From Tolumonas osonensis (lineage in GTDB: Bacteria > Pseudomonadota > Gammaproteobacteria > Enterobacterales > Aeromonadaceae), in the NCBI RefSeq assembly GCF_014202415.1, contig NZ_JACHGR010000004.1, positions 1-64,000 on the forward strand: 64,000 nt of DNA, given 5' to 3'. Position numbers and translations under genes: made by a program. The notes under the pieces were generated by a model. The model saw nothing but the letters and a program-made list of their open reading frames with translations. It was not told where the DNA came from and did not search any database. Of this stretch, positions 18,650 to 25,810 are shown one piece after another; position 1 is the first letter of the stretch, and each line of letters starts with the position of its first letter.

Positions 18650-18668
18650 GTTAGCTAAATTAGCTAAC
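18650..18668. promoter_or_regulatory. Perfect palindrome, candidate operator of the hsd operon
   Basis: GTTAGCTAAATTAGCTAAC is a perfect inverted repeat with 9-bp arms and one central base. It lies just upstream of the first gene of the hsd operon, where a repressor could block transcription. The small first gene is the obvious candidate to bind it. Binding is inferred, not shown. Confidence 0.6.
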
Positions 18669-18824
18669 TCCTGTCGAGAGCTCAAGCAAAAGAGTCGTTT
18701 GATGATGATTTGTTTGGTTGGACGGTGGTGGTTTTGCGGGCAATCTCTGCGGGGAAAAAATTTGCTGAAGATTGCTAACACTTGCTTTAACAACTATCAG
18801 CAATCTGAATGTAATACTAAACCA

Positions 18825-19197
18825 TTAGTTGTCTGTATTGCCCCAAGCCATAGCGACAGCAGTTCGAGCCATCTCACCTAAATTAGACCGTTCATGATTG
18901 TTTTCACCCAGCCAATTTGGAATCAGTGCACCTTGAGAAGCAAAATGCTCAACATGAACAACTGTAATCCGGTTGTCTGTATAGGCGACATCATTTATCC
19001 AATGCCATTCGCCGGGTCTTGCCTGCTTAAACAGCTTAAACGCTGCTTCGACATAGTTTTGTTTAGTACCGAGACCAAACATTACAATCAACTTAGTGGT
19101 ATTTGGTAATGACGACAGATACTCTTTAGTGCAGTTACTAGACACAAACTGGCCAAATTCAGTGTGCCATTTCAACCAGAGCCTAAGCTCTGGTTAC
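18825..19197 (-). pseudogene. Probable 5'-truncated gene, faintly like a uracil-DNA glycosylase C-terminus
   Basis: The reading frame opens after a TAA at about 19198 and has no convincing start: the first possible one is a TTG at 19175 without a ribosome binding site, and coding-like sequence (ELRLWLKW) continues upstream of it. The product of about 116-124 residues has a hydrophobic strand (LIVMFGLG) and later VVHVEHFAS, which loosely recalls the second half of UDG-fold proteins. I cannot confirm this. An inverted repeat (CCAGAGC/GCTCTGG, 19177-19194) covers the upstream part. It most likely is a remnant. Confidence 0.4.
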
Positions 19198-19205
19198 GTC
19201 AATTC

Positions 19206-19889
19206 TTAAAGTGAACGCTGATATTGCCAGATCAGGTTATCCAGAATTTTCGGTGTCATGAAATCATATTTTTTCTTCAGTTCATCGCATGCCTGTCTTA
19301 CCAACGTCACAGCCTCATTAAGATTGACCGGACGATTTAGTGCAGATTCAAGAAAACGTATAATCATCCGATCTGGCTTGATTAGTTCGTTGTCACCGGC
19401 CAGCATCAGAAAATATTTCAGGCAAATACCACTGGTCTGCCCAGGGATCGCTTTAATCGCTCGCTCAAATGCAGCACTGTCACCCACTTTGTGAACATCT
19501 TCCAGATGTTCCACCCCGAATTGTTTCAGAACACGCATAAATCTCACTGTTGCATCAGCCTTCAGAATCCCATTATTTGGCGATGTACGATGGCGACTCT
19601 CAAACAAAGAATCTGCAAGTTCTTCTGGTGTTTTACCTTCTATTTGTTCAATAAACCAAGATGTCGTGGCAGAGGATTGCATTTCCTTATTATAAGCCTT
19701 GGTAATGTTCATCTTTTTACAGACACGCCCCACGATGTTGATGACATTCGTATAGCGAATTCCAATCGAAAATACGCTGTCTATGACACATAGCGGTATA
19801 CAGCTGTAGTCATATTCTTCGGTCAGCGTATAACGACCGACATCAATAGAACTCTCAAAATGTTTTGCAACCAGGACATGCTCATTCAT
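19206..19889 (-). CDS. HhH-GPD-like protein, possible DNA glycosylase relative
   Basis: About 227 residues, all helical. Near residue 155-180 it has IPGQTSGICLKYFLML followed by KPDRMIIRFL, which matches the helix-hairpin-helix plus catalytic Asp arrangement of HhH-GPD base-excision enzymes. The usual Lys of bifunctional glycosylases is not evident. I preferred the ATG at 19889, with AAGGA seven bases upstream, over 19913. Many defence islands carry such proteins. Substrate and activity are unknown. The probable remnant gene lies directly downstream. Confidence 0.6.
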   Translation of the reverse strand: MNEHVLVAKHFESSIDVGRYTLTEEYDYSCIPLCVIDSVFSIGIRYTNVINIVGRVCKKMNITKAYNKEMQSSATTSWFIEQIEGKTPEELADSLFESRHRTSPNNGILKADATVRFMRVLKQFGVEHLEDVHKVGDSAAFERAIKAIPGQTSGICLKYFLMLAGDNELIKPDRMIIRFLESALNRPVNLNEAVTLVRQACDELKKKYDFMTPKILDNLIWQYQRSL

Positions 19890-19913
19890 GATGTTATCCT
19901 TCATTTTTCTCAA

Positions 19914-20791
19914 TCACAGGCAATAAAACGCCTTCAGCGTTTTTTAAAACCGAATCAAGATGAAACAGTTAGTCATTAGCAAAATAGCACCTCAGACACG
20001 CATCAGAGATGGTATCTGTCAATCGTCATTTTGCGGGAAGTTTATTAGTACAGAAGAACAAAGACCCGAGTAGAAATCTCTACCACGGTAACGCTTAATT
20101 TTTAGCCAAGAGCTCGTTGCACAACTATTATAACGGGCTACCCTCTCACCATTTCACTTTTTGTATCAAAAAATATTATTTAATAAAAAGAATAAATAAG
20201 ACGGTATGATTAACTTTAAAAACACCAATTTTCAGCATATTGAAAACAGAAATTCACAATTCATTAACATAATGCACACATCTCATTTGCACCAGCAAAT
20301 GATCTTTCGCTTCAGCGAGTGAGCCCTAAATACTATTGTCAAGACAGATAAAATCAAGCGCTCTAATTTTCTGTGTCTTACATAGCTAGACTTATCGCAT
20401 TTGAATCTGTAACCTGAAAATTGCTTTTTAAGCAACTTATCCCGTATGCGTAAAACCGACTTGCCCCGAACAACACCATGTTCGGGGCTTTTTTCATGTT
20501 TTATTAATTTTTGGCGATAGCTAAGTAGTTAATGACTATCTTTGGTAAATTTTGATGTATGGTCTAACATCAAATATACATACGATAAAAAATTACATCT
20601 ATGGAAAATCCGGTTTACGAATAAAGCCTCATACTTGCTCTCTCACGACCTATGTCTGGGGCTTTTTCTTTTGCCTGCTGATAAAAACCTCGTTTGCTTC
20701 GGGTGAGAGCTGATCTACTCGCTGTTGCTTTTGATTTATTCATATTCGGGCTTTGTCATTGCCCCGGATTAAGGCATTTTTTCATTAGCGC
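19914..20791. other. Long stretch without a recognisable gene
   Basis: About 880 bases without a convincing coding region on either strand. Content is AT-rich around 20,160-20,280. Around 20,464-20,495 it holds a strong plus-strand terminator hairpin with no gene in front, which could end a small RNA. A similar GGGGC-TTTTTC string is at 20,655. I see no tRNA or insertion sequence end. Confidence 0.5.
20464..20496 (+). terminator. Strong intrinsic terminator without an annotated gene upstream
   Basis: CCCCGAACA and TGTTCGGGG pair around a six-base loop and are followed by CTTTTTTC. This is a classical rho-independent terminator for plus-strand transcription, yet no plus-strand gene precedes it within several kilobases. 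Confidence 0.75.
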
Positions 20792-21070
20792 TTAAGACCC
20801 GTCAATGTCTTGATACTGCGGATAAATAAGTGGTTGCTCAAGTAGCGCCCGAATTTTTTCGTGCAACATTTCTCGATTTTCTACAGAGTCTATTTCGATT
20901 TCAACCTCAAGAATGCTGGTTCCATGGACTATGAGTGCTTTGATTCCATGTAATGAATAAACAGAGGCCATATCTATCTCATGCCCTATTCTTTTTCCAT
21001 TAACAACAGGGAAAATCCAGTCATGCTGAGAAATAAGCTCTCGAGTTAATGCCTCAATACCGACTCTCAC
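20792..21070 (-). CDS. Small hypothetical protein
   Basis: A product of 92 residues if it starts at the GTG at 21070 (CGGAGAG seven bases upstream), or 98 if at the GTG at 21088. The sequence alternates strands and helices (ALIVHGT, LEVEIEIDS, NREMLHEKIRALLEQP) and looks like a compact soluble protein. I recognise no family. It stands alone between the gene-free stretch and the TetR-GGDEF gene. Confidence 0.5.
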   Translation of the reverse strand: MRVGIEALTRELISQHDWIFPVVNGKRIGHEIDMASVYSLHGIKALIVHGTSILEVEIEIDSVENREMLHEKIRALLEQPLIYPQYQDIDGS

Positions 21071-21206
21071 GATTGCTCTCCGATACACAGTTGATCTTGT
21101 TATAAAAAACAGAATGAATACTACTCATCTATCATTGAATCTTGGATATAGGTCGAGGCAGAATATAGTGTACTCCGCATTGAAATGAATCTATCTCCTT
21201 GTAGAA

Positions 21207-22730
21207 TTAGTCATTTCCGCTGAATAAACGTACTTTATTGCGACCATCCAGCTTTGCATCATACAAGGCCTTGTCGGCAAAACGGAGCAATGTATCAATG
21301 TTATTCTGCATGTCAGTCAGTGTGGCAATCCCAATCGATACAGTAAAATGAAGCGTCACATCAGGCTCCAGAGAGAAAACCGTATCGGCAATCGCTTCCC
21401 GCAACCGTTCTGCGACTTCAATGGCCAGATGACTCGCGGTTTGTGGTAACACTACTGCAAATTCTTCACCGCCGATCCGACCGATGATGTCTGTTTCACG
21501 CAGCGTGTTGCGACAAATAGTACTTAATGACTGAATAACCAGATCACCCGCATGATGGCCGTAACTGTCATTAATTTTCTTAAAATGGTCGATATCCATC
21601 ATCAGTATCGACAGGTCTCTGCCATACCGTTTTGACTGCAACCGTTCATGTTCTGCTAACTGCATAAAATGACGCCGGTTGGCTAAACCAGTTAGCGGAT
21701 CGGTTTGAGCTAATCGCTTCAGTTCCTTTTCTGCCTTCTTACGCTCAGTAATGTCTTGAACAACGCCAAATAGAACTCGGCGTTCTCGATCAAAGGTCGC
21801 CTGGGAATGAATATCTTTGATTTCATCGGTATCCGCAGCACGGATCTTGTATTCAACATCGTAAGGCACATCATGCAACAGAAGATTGCTCAGACAGGCG
21901 TCCAGCGCAGGGCGATATTCTGGCAGGGCCATATGTTGGATCGCAGTCAGATCAAATTTGTCACTTGCGAGCCCATAGATCTTTGCGGCGCCTAACGATG
22001 CAAATATGAGTCGGGTATCAATATGCAGTTCCCAATTACCGGTCTTGGACGCCAACTCGGCCCAGTTCAGGCGAGCTTCATTCAAACGGGTGACTTCCTC
22101 TACCTGCCTGCGAGCGATGAGATCTTCATGGCTGATTTCCGGTGACACCAAAAAAAATCTGAGACTTGGCTTGATTGCATCCAGACAATCATCTGCGTTA
22201 CCACCATGGATCACTGCCTGCCGATACCCGACGTAATACAGCGACCAGATACCAATACAGCGTGCAGGCACATCGTCCAGACCCGCATCCAGCATCCAAT
22301 CGGCTACCGGCTTAACCAGTTGGCCGACTTGTTCGATGACCCTATATTCATGTTCTTTAGACCACATCCAGCCAAACGCCGCCCCTACTGAGCGGATCGG
22401 CAAATACTGGACGTCCAGGGTGTAGAGTTGTTTCAGATAGGAACAAATACGATCCAAGAGCGTAGTTCCGGTGACCTGTGCATAGAGTCGCGGTAACTCA
22501 GCGATCTGTTCCGAATTCAATGCAATGATGACATTAGCCAGTATGTCCGCTTTACTCAGATTCAGCCGGTAGATCTGAACCGGTTGCTTGCCAACGGCTT
22601 TGGCTATATCACGCATGCCAACAGCCTCATACCCATGAGTCATAAATAGCGTTTTAGCTGCATGCACTACTTGAGCTTTAAGTGGATCAGTAGCTTTAGT
22701 TGACAACTGGGGTTCATTCAAATACATCAT
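21207..22730 (-). CDS. TetR-PAS-GGDEF fusion: DNA-binding regulator with diguanylate cyclase domain
   Basis: A 507-residue protein with three parts. Residues about 18-70 are a TetR-type helix-turn-helix (GYEAVGMRDIAKAVG) followed by a TetR-like ligand domain to about 195. Residues 215-335 are a PAS domain with its PAC end (GVVQDITERKKAE). Residues 345-503 are a GGDEF domain with active site GGEEF near 420, preceded five residues earlier by RETD, the RxxD inhibitory site. It is therefore predicted to make cyclic di-GMP and be product-inhibited, while also binding DNA. It lacks membrane segments. A palindrome just upstream of the start suggests self-regulation. Confidence 0.88.
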   Translation of the reverse strand: MMYLNEPQLSTKATDPLKAQVVHAAKTLFMTHGYEAVGMRDIAKAVGKQPVQIYRLNLSKADILANVIIALNSEQIAELPRLYAQVTGTTLLDRICSYLKQLYTLDVQYLPIRSVGAAFGWMWSKEHEYRVIEQVGQLVKPVADWMLDAGLDDVPARCIGIWSLYYVGYRQAVIHGGNADDCLDAIKPSLRFFLVSPEISHEDLIARRQVEEVTRLNEARLNWAELASKTGNWELHIDTRLIFASLGAAKIYGLASDKFDLTAIQHMALPEYRPALDACLSNLLLHDVPYDVEYKIRAADTDEIKDIHSQATFDRERRVLFGVVQDITERKKAEKELKRLAQTDPLTGLANRRHFMQLAEHERLQSKRYGRDLSILMMDIDHFKKINDSYGHHAGDLVIQSLSTICRNTLRETDIIGRIGGEEFAVVLPQTASHLAIEVAERLREAIADTVFSLEPDVTLHFTVSIGIATLTDMQNNIDTLLRFADKALYDAKLDGRNKVRLFSGND

Positions 22731-22738
22731 ATTTCAAG

Positions 22739-22754
22739 TGTAAACATGTTCACA
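22739..22754. promoter_or_regulatory. Imperfect palindrome, candidate operator of the TetR-GGDEF gene
   Basis: TGTAAACATGTTCACA is symmetric except for one base pair and lies nine bases upstream of the ATG at 22730. TetR-family regulators typically bind such palindromes at their own promoters, so it is a likely autoregulatory site. Confidence 0.5.
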
Positions 22755-22797
22755 TTGAGCGTCAATTCTTCAGACGAGCCATTACCAGTGCGCTTCT

Positions 22798-22985
22798 TTT
22801 TGGCCCTCGCAGATGAATATCTTAAGTACATTGGGTAGGTATCAGACAAAAACGTGATGATTCATAACGCAAACTCGCAATGACAATATCGCCGTGTTTG
22901 GTAGTGACTGAACGATCAACAACCAGTAAATCATCCGGATAGACCCAGTCTCAATCATCGAGACAACCGGCCACCATTGGCTTTA
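22798..22985 (-). pseudogene. Remnant of a umuD-like gene
   Basis: In one minus-strand frame the sequence reads MVAGCLDD, a stop, then DDLLVVDRSVTTKHGDIVIAS. The second part matches the core of UmuD ([21 protein letters not shown] in E. coli), the self-cleaving subunit of DNA polymerase V. A second in-frame stop follows after CLIPTQCT. The active-site Ser segment (GDSM) and the catalytic Lys region are missing or damaged, and no umuC follows. It is a decayed fragment, probably left from an SOS-mutagenesis operon such as those carried by SXT/R391-type elements. Confidence 0.75.
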
Positions 22986-22987
22986 GG

Positions 22988-23017
22988 CAAAAAAAAAGAG
23001 TCTATCGATGACTCTTT
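22988..23017 (-). terminator. Intrinsic terminator downstream of the 41-residue gene
   Basis: On the minus strand AAGAGTCATCGATAGACTCTT forms a hairpin and is followed by a run of T. It lies 22 bases beyond the stop of the small gene at 23039-23164 and would end transcripts coming from the right. Confidence 0.75.
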
Positions 23018-23038
23018 TCAAACATGAACAACCACCAA

Positions 23039-23164
23039 TCACTTGTTTTGATGGGCCCGCAAGAATTCATTTTCCTTCTTGAGTTCGTTATATTCACAGT
23101 AAAAATCATACCCTTGTTTCACCACAACCCAGAAACCAATCGTGGCCAGAATATTTCTCAACAT
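23039..23164 (-). CDS. Small protein of 41 residues with a hydrophobic N-terminus
   Basis: Reads MLRNILATIGFWVVVKQG, then a charged helix EYNELKKENEFLRAHQNK. A single N-terminal hydrophobic segment plus charged tail suggests a small membrane-associated protein. AGGGGG lies six bases ahead of the chosen ATG (23164); an ATG at 23170 is directly against that site and less likely. The gene is followed by a good terminator, which supports it being real. Function unknown; similar short proteins occur in integrative elements, as far as I recall. Confidence 0.65.
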   Translation of the reverse strand: MLRNILATIGFWVVVKQGYDFYCEYNELKKENEFLRAHQNK

Positions 23165-23284
23165 ACTCATCCCCCTAAAAATGCTGACTGGAACATGCAG
23201 AGACCCCGCATAGACAGAACAATAAATTCAGTTTATGCCACTAGATTAGTGACCGCCGAATAACAGTGTCTTGATTGCTAGTAT

Positions 23285-23743
23285 CTACTTCAGATGGCGG
23301 ATCAGTTTGCCGACTCTGGTACCAATGCAGGCATATTTGATGAGTTTGTCTGGTTCGGTGAGGGTATCCCATGCCTTACTCACCAGACTTTCAACGACAA
23401 TCCGTGATACGGGTTGCAATACATCATGTTTCCAATTGATGGAACCATCCTGAGTCGATGACGTGCCGTTGATACACCACGCAACAAATTGCTCTTCAGT
23501 ATCAAAACGAGTGGAGCTGGCGGATTGTAAGAGCTCAAAAGCACGTTGCAAGCTACCTTCCCGGGAATAAGATCGGAAAGGATAAGGCCGTATAAAATAA
23601 TTCTGGTGCTGACAAAATTCTTCCAAATTAGAAATCACCGTGTAGTGATAGTGATTTAAATGAATGACATTCCCTTCTCCAGCATATAGCCCATGGTGAG
23701 TGTGTCCTGATTGAGTTGCTATGAGGTGATCGGCGATTTGCAT
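23285..23743 (-). CDS. LRAT-like/NlpC-P60-superfamily protein without the usual active-site cysteine
   Basis: A 152-residue protein with the LRAT-type opening HHGLYAGEGNVIHLN (His at about residue 16-17, the H-x-G-x-Y pattern). The later motif that normally reads NCEHF is here TEEQFVAWC near residue 82, so the nucleophilic Cys is absent from its normal place; a Cys six residues on is not in the usual position. LRAT-like enzymes are acyltransferases or thioesterases, so this copy is probably inactive or altered. AGGAG lies seven bases before the ATG. A weak terminator separates it from the gene at the right. Confidence 0.65.
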   Translation of the reverse strand: MQIADHLIATQSGHTHHGLYAGEGNVIHLNHYHYTVISNLEEFCQHQNYFIRPYPFRSYSREGSLQRAFELLQSASSTRFDTEEQFVAWCINGTSSTQDGSINWKHDVLQPVSRIVVESLVSKAWDTLTEPDKLIKYACIGTRVGKLIRHLK

Positions 23744-23767
23744 CTTCTTTCTCCTGATTGCGGCATA

Positions 23768-23784
23768 AAAAGCCCCTTGGGGCC
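23768..23784 (-). terminator. Short hairpin with T run between two island genes
   Basis: On the minus strand GGCCCCAAGGGGCTTTTT gives a short GC-rich stem followed by T residues, downstream of the gene ending at 23804. The stem is short, so termination may be partial. Confidence 0.5.
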
Positions 23785-23803
23785 ACCTCGGTTCTTGAAC
23801 GAT

Positions 23804-24730
23804 TTACTGGGTGCGAGTTCCAAGCTTTTCGGTCAGCTTGGTTGAGCGGGTTTGGGTGCGTGTCGTGGAGGGGGACGTGGATGAATTGGCTGGCGTTGAT
23901 AGTCCGGGTTCAGTAGCTTGCCCTTCCGGATAGAACTCTTCCATGACAAGTGGAATTTCTTCTTCCGAGTCTTCGAACTGACCATTTTGCAGCAGTTGTT
24001 TGGCTGTCTGTTCCAGTTCATCCATCAGTAAACCCGCTTCTGCATCTGACTCAGCGGCATCTTTGGCTTGCTGGATAGTTGCGGCAAGTTCAGCTCCTTC
24101 CCGGAGAGTCAGGTCAACGTAATACACTGGCGTCTGATACGACAGCGTGGTGGTTTTGGCGCGAAGCTTGAGCAACAATGGCAGATAACGAGTATGACCA
24201 CCACTCAGTGCCTGAAAATACTGTAGCCGGGCAGCCAGTGTCCGTACTGAGTTATAGCCGGTGGTGCGGAAGATAAAACTTGCCAGCTCATCGCCCTGAC
24301 CATCGACCTGCACGTTGAGTCGACCGTAGAGTTTGCAGCCATGCTCTCTTGCATACGGACAGAACTGTGGGCCAGCACAGGGATGTTCTTCTGTGCCACC
24401 TTGTTCATTGACGCGTCTGGCTTTCTCACCATCGCCGACGCACAGTGGTCGACCGGTTTGTCGGTCAAACGCACTGTATTCCGCCCGTAAGTTGAGGTCG
24501 GTGTCGTTGAATAACATCCGTACCGGTATCGCGCGGATTTTCTGATTCGGCGCGGCTTCTGAGAGTTTTTGATGCAGCGGGTGCAGTAACCATTCCCCCT
24601 TGTTTTTGATTTGTGTGGTTAAGGTAAAACTATCGTCTTTCTCCGGTAGCCATTTATCGTTTTTACACACTAAACGGCCAATGGAGATGCGCCCGATGAC
24701 AGGCGGAGTAATTGCCAGTCCTTTAATCAT
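23804..24730 (-). CDS. Metal-binding protein of ICE-like recombination modules
   Basis: A 308-residue protein often found next to YqaJ and DUF932 genes in integrative elements and annotated as hydrolase or metal-binding protein. A cysteine cluster (residues about 98-132: CVGDG, CAGPQFCPYAREHGC) could bind zinc or an iron-sulfur cluster. The C-terminal 50 residues are low-complexity Ser/Thr/Pro/Arg. It may handle recombination substrates together with the YqaJ nuclease, but no activity is shown for it here. GGAG lies before the ATG at 24730. It follows the YqaJ gene by 17 bases. Confidence 0.65.
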   Translation of the reverse strand: MIKGLAITPPVIGRISIGRLVCKNDKWLPEKDDSFTLTTQIKNKGEWLLHPLHQKLSEAAPNQKIRAIPVRMLFNDTDLNLRAEYSAFDRQTGRPLCVGDGEKARRVNEQGGTEEHPCAGPQFCPYAREHGCKLYGRLNVQVDGQGDELASFIFRTTGYNSVRTLAARLQYFQALSGGHTRYLPLLLKLRAKTTTLSYQTPVYYVDLTLREGAELAATIQQAKDAAESDAEAGLLMDELEQTAKQLLQNGQFEDSEEEIPLVMEEFYPEGQATEPGLSTPANSSTSPSTTRTQTRSTKLTEKLGTRTQ

Positions 24731-24747
24731 ACGGACTCCTGATTGAT

Positions 24748-25731
24748 TTAATGAGCGGGTTGCGAAGTAGTTTGGATGGTGAAGCGACGGGTGCCGGGAA
24801 CGGGCTTGCAGTATTGTTGAATCAACTCAGGATGTTCCTGACTGATTTTATCGACATCCGCCACTAACCGGTCTTTGGCTTTGCGCCAAGTGACTTTGCC
24901 TTGCTGGAATAACGCCGCCGTACAGGTGCCTAACGCCACTTGAATGCGTTGTTTGATTTCGGACTCTTTACGCTCAGTGACTTCCTTCTGTTCACGTAAA
25001 TTGAGTAATTCCGCAAACAGTTGGTTGTATTCCGGTGACTCAGATAAATCGAGTGTTTGGCCGTTATCCGCAGGAAACAGGGATAACAGCGCTTTGCCTG
25101 CATCATCAGAGCCATCGGGCTCAGGCTGACGGTTATCTTGCACACAAGCCCAGAACTGAGACTCCCGCGCAATTAAATCCGCAATTTTGTCATCATCGCG
25201 TTCAATGCGATAAATTCGAAAATCCTGCCCACCAATTAACACCGCCACATCAGCCCAGGCATGACCCGTCACCGCCAATTGATGTAATACCTGACATTGG
25301 TAAGCAATCGGTACCCCCTCTTCCCATTGTGGTGCTGAGTGATAACCTGCCGTTTTAATTTCCAATATCCCGCAATCTGCTTTCCCCACCACTTCACGGT
25401 CAAGGTTCGCCAACATAAACGGGTAGTCGGTATGCTGGAGCACCGCATTGACCCGCCGTACACGTCTCCCTGTTCTCGCCGCATACACTTTGGCTAATAC
25501 CGGCTCTAACACCGTTCCCCAAATCACCGCTTCTTTCTCCGATAAATCCATCGCCGGTTTACGATGGGTTTTCTCCAGCCAGAGCGATAACGGGCTTTTA
25601 TAAGGCGATAATCCAATGGCTACCGCCGCATCCGATGAACCAATGCCTAACGCCCGAATGTTTAACCACTCGTCGCGACTAAGCCCCGTGGTTGAGGCCA
25701 AACGAACGGCCTGATAGTAACGTGCTTTCAT
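24748..25731 (-). CDS. YqaJ-family phage-type recombination exonuclease
   Basis: About 327 residues. The start shows the YqaJ signature IGSSDAAVAIGLSPYKSP near residue 32. The catalytic D-x(n)-ExK site is seen as LDREVVGK and ILEIKT near residues 107-120, as in lambda-exonuclease-like enzymes, which resect double-stranded ends for annealing recombination. The region after residue 215 is a helical tail. The ATG at 25731 is chosen because GGAG lies five bases ahead; the frame is open to 25764. No Bet/RecT annealing protein is visible nearby. Confidence 0.85.
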   Translation of the reverse strand: MKARYYQAVRLASTTGLSRDEWLNIRALGIGSSDAAVAIGLSPYKSPLSLWLEKTHRKPAMDLSEKEAVIWGTVLEPVLAKVYAARTGRRVRRVNAVLQHTDYPFMLANLDREVVGKADCGILEIKTAGYHSAPQWEEGVPIAYQCQVLHQLAVTGHAWADVAVLIGGQDFRIYRIERDDDKIADLIARESQFWACVQDNRQPEPDGSDDAGKALLSLFPADNGQTLDLSESPEYNQLFAELLNLREQKEVTERKESEIKQRIQVALGTCTAALFQQGKVTWRKAKDRLVADVDKISQEHPELIQQYCKPVPGTRRFTIQTTSQPAH

Positions 25732-25746
25732 AGAAACTCCGGATAT

Positions 25747-25779
25747 GAAAAACCCCGCGGGCAAAACCGCTCGGGGTGA
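25747..25779 (-). terminator. Hairpin terminator between the DUF932 and YqaJ genes
   Basis: On the minus strand ACCCCGAGCGG pairs with the CCGCGGGGT part around a short loop and is followed by TTTTTC. It would reduce read-through from the DUF932 gene. Confidence 0.65.
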
Positions 25780-25810
25780 CTGAATGATGGAAGGAATGGA
25801 AAGAAAGGAA

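Noticed and set aside
18699-18881. Plus-strand frame between the hsd regulator and the broken gene
   Set aside because: It has no ribosome binding site and a low-complexity, Trp/Cys-rich start, and it overlaps the remnant gene on the other strand.
20400-20480. tRNA or tmRNA gene near the orphan terminator
   Set aside because: No cloverleaf with a TTCGA-type T arm or CCA end could be found in this stretch.
23024-23263. Plus-strand frame of 79 codons
   Set aside because: The minus strand here holds a better small gene with a ribosome binding site and terminator.
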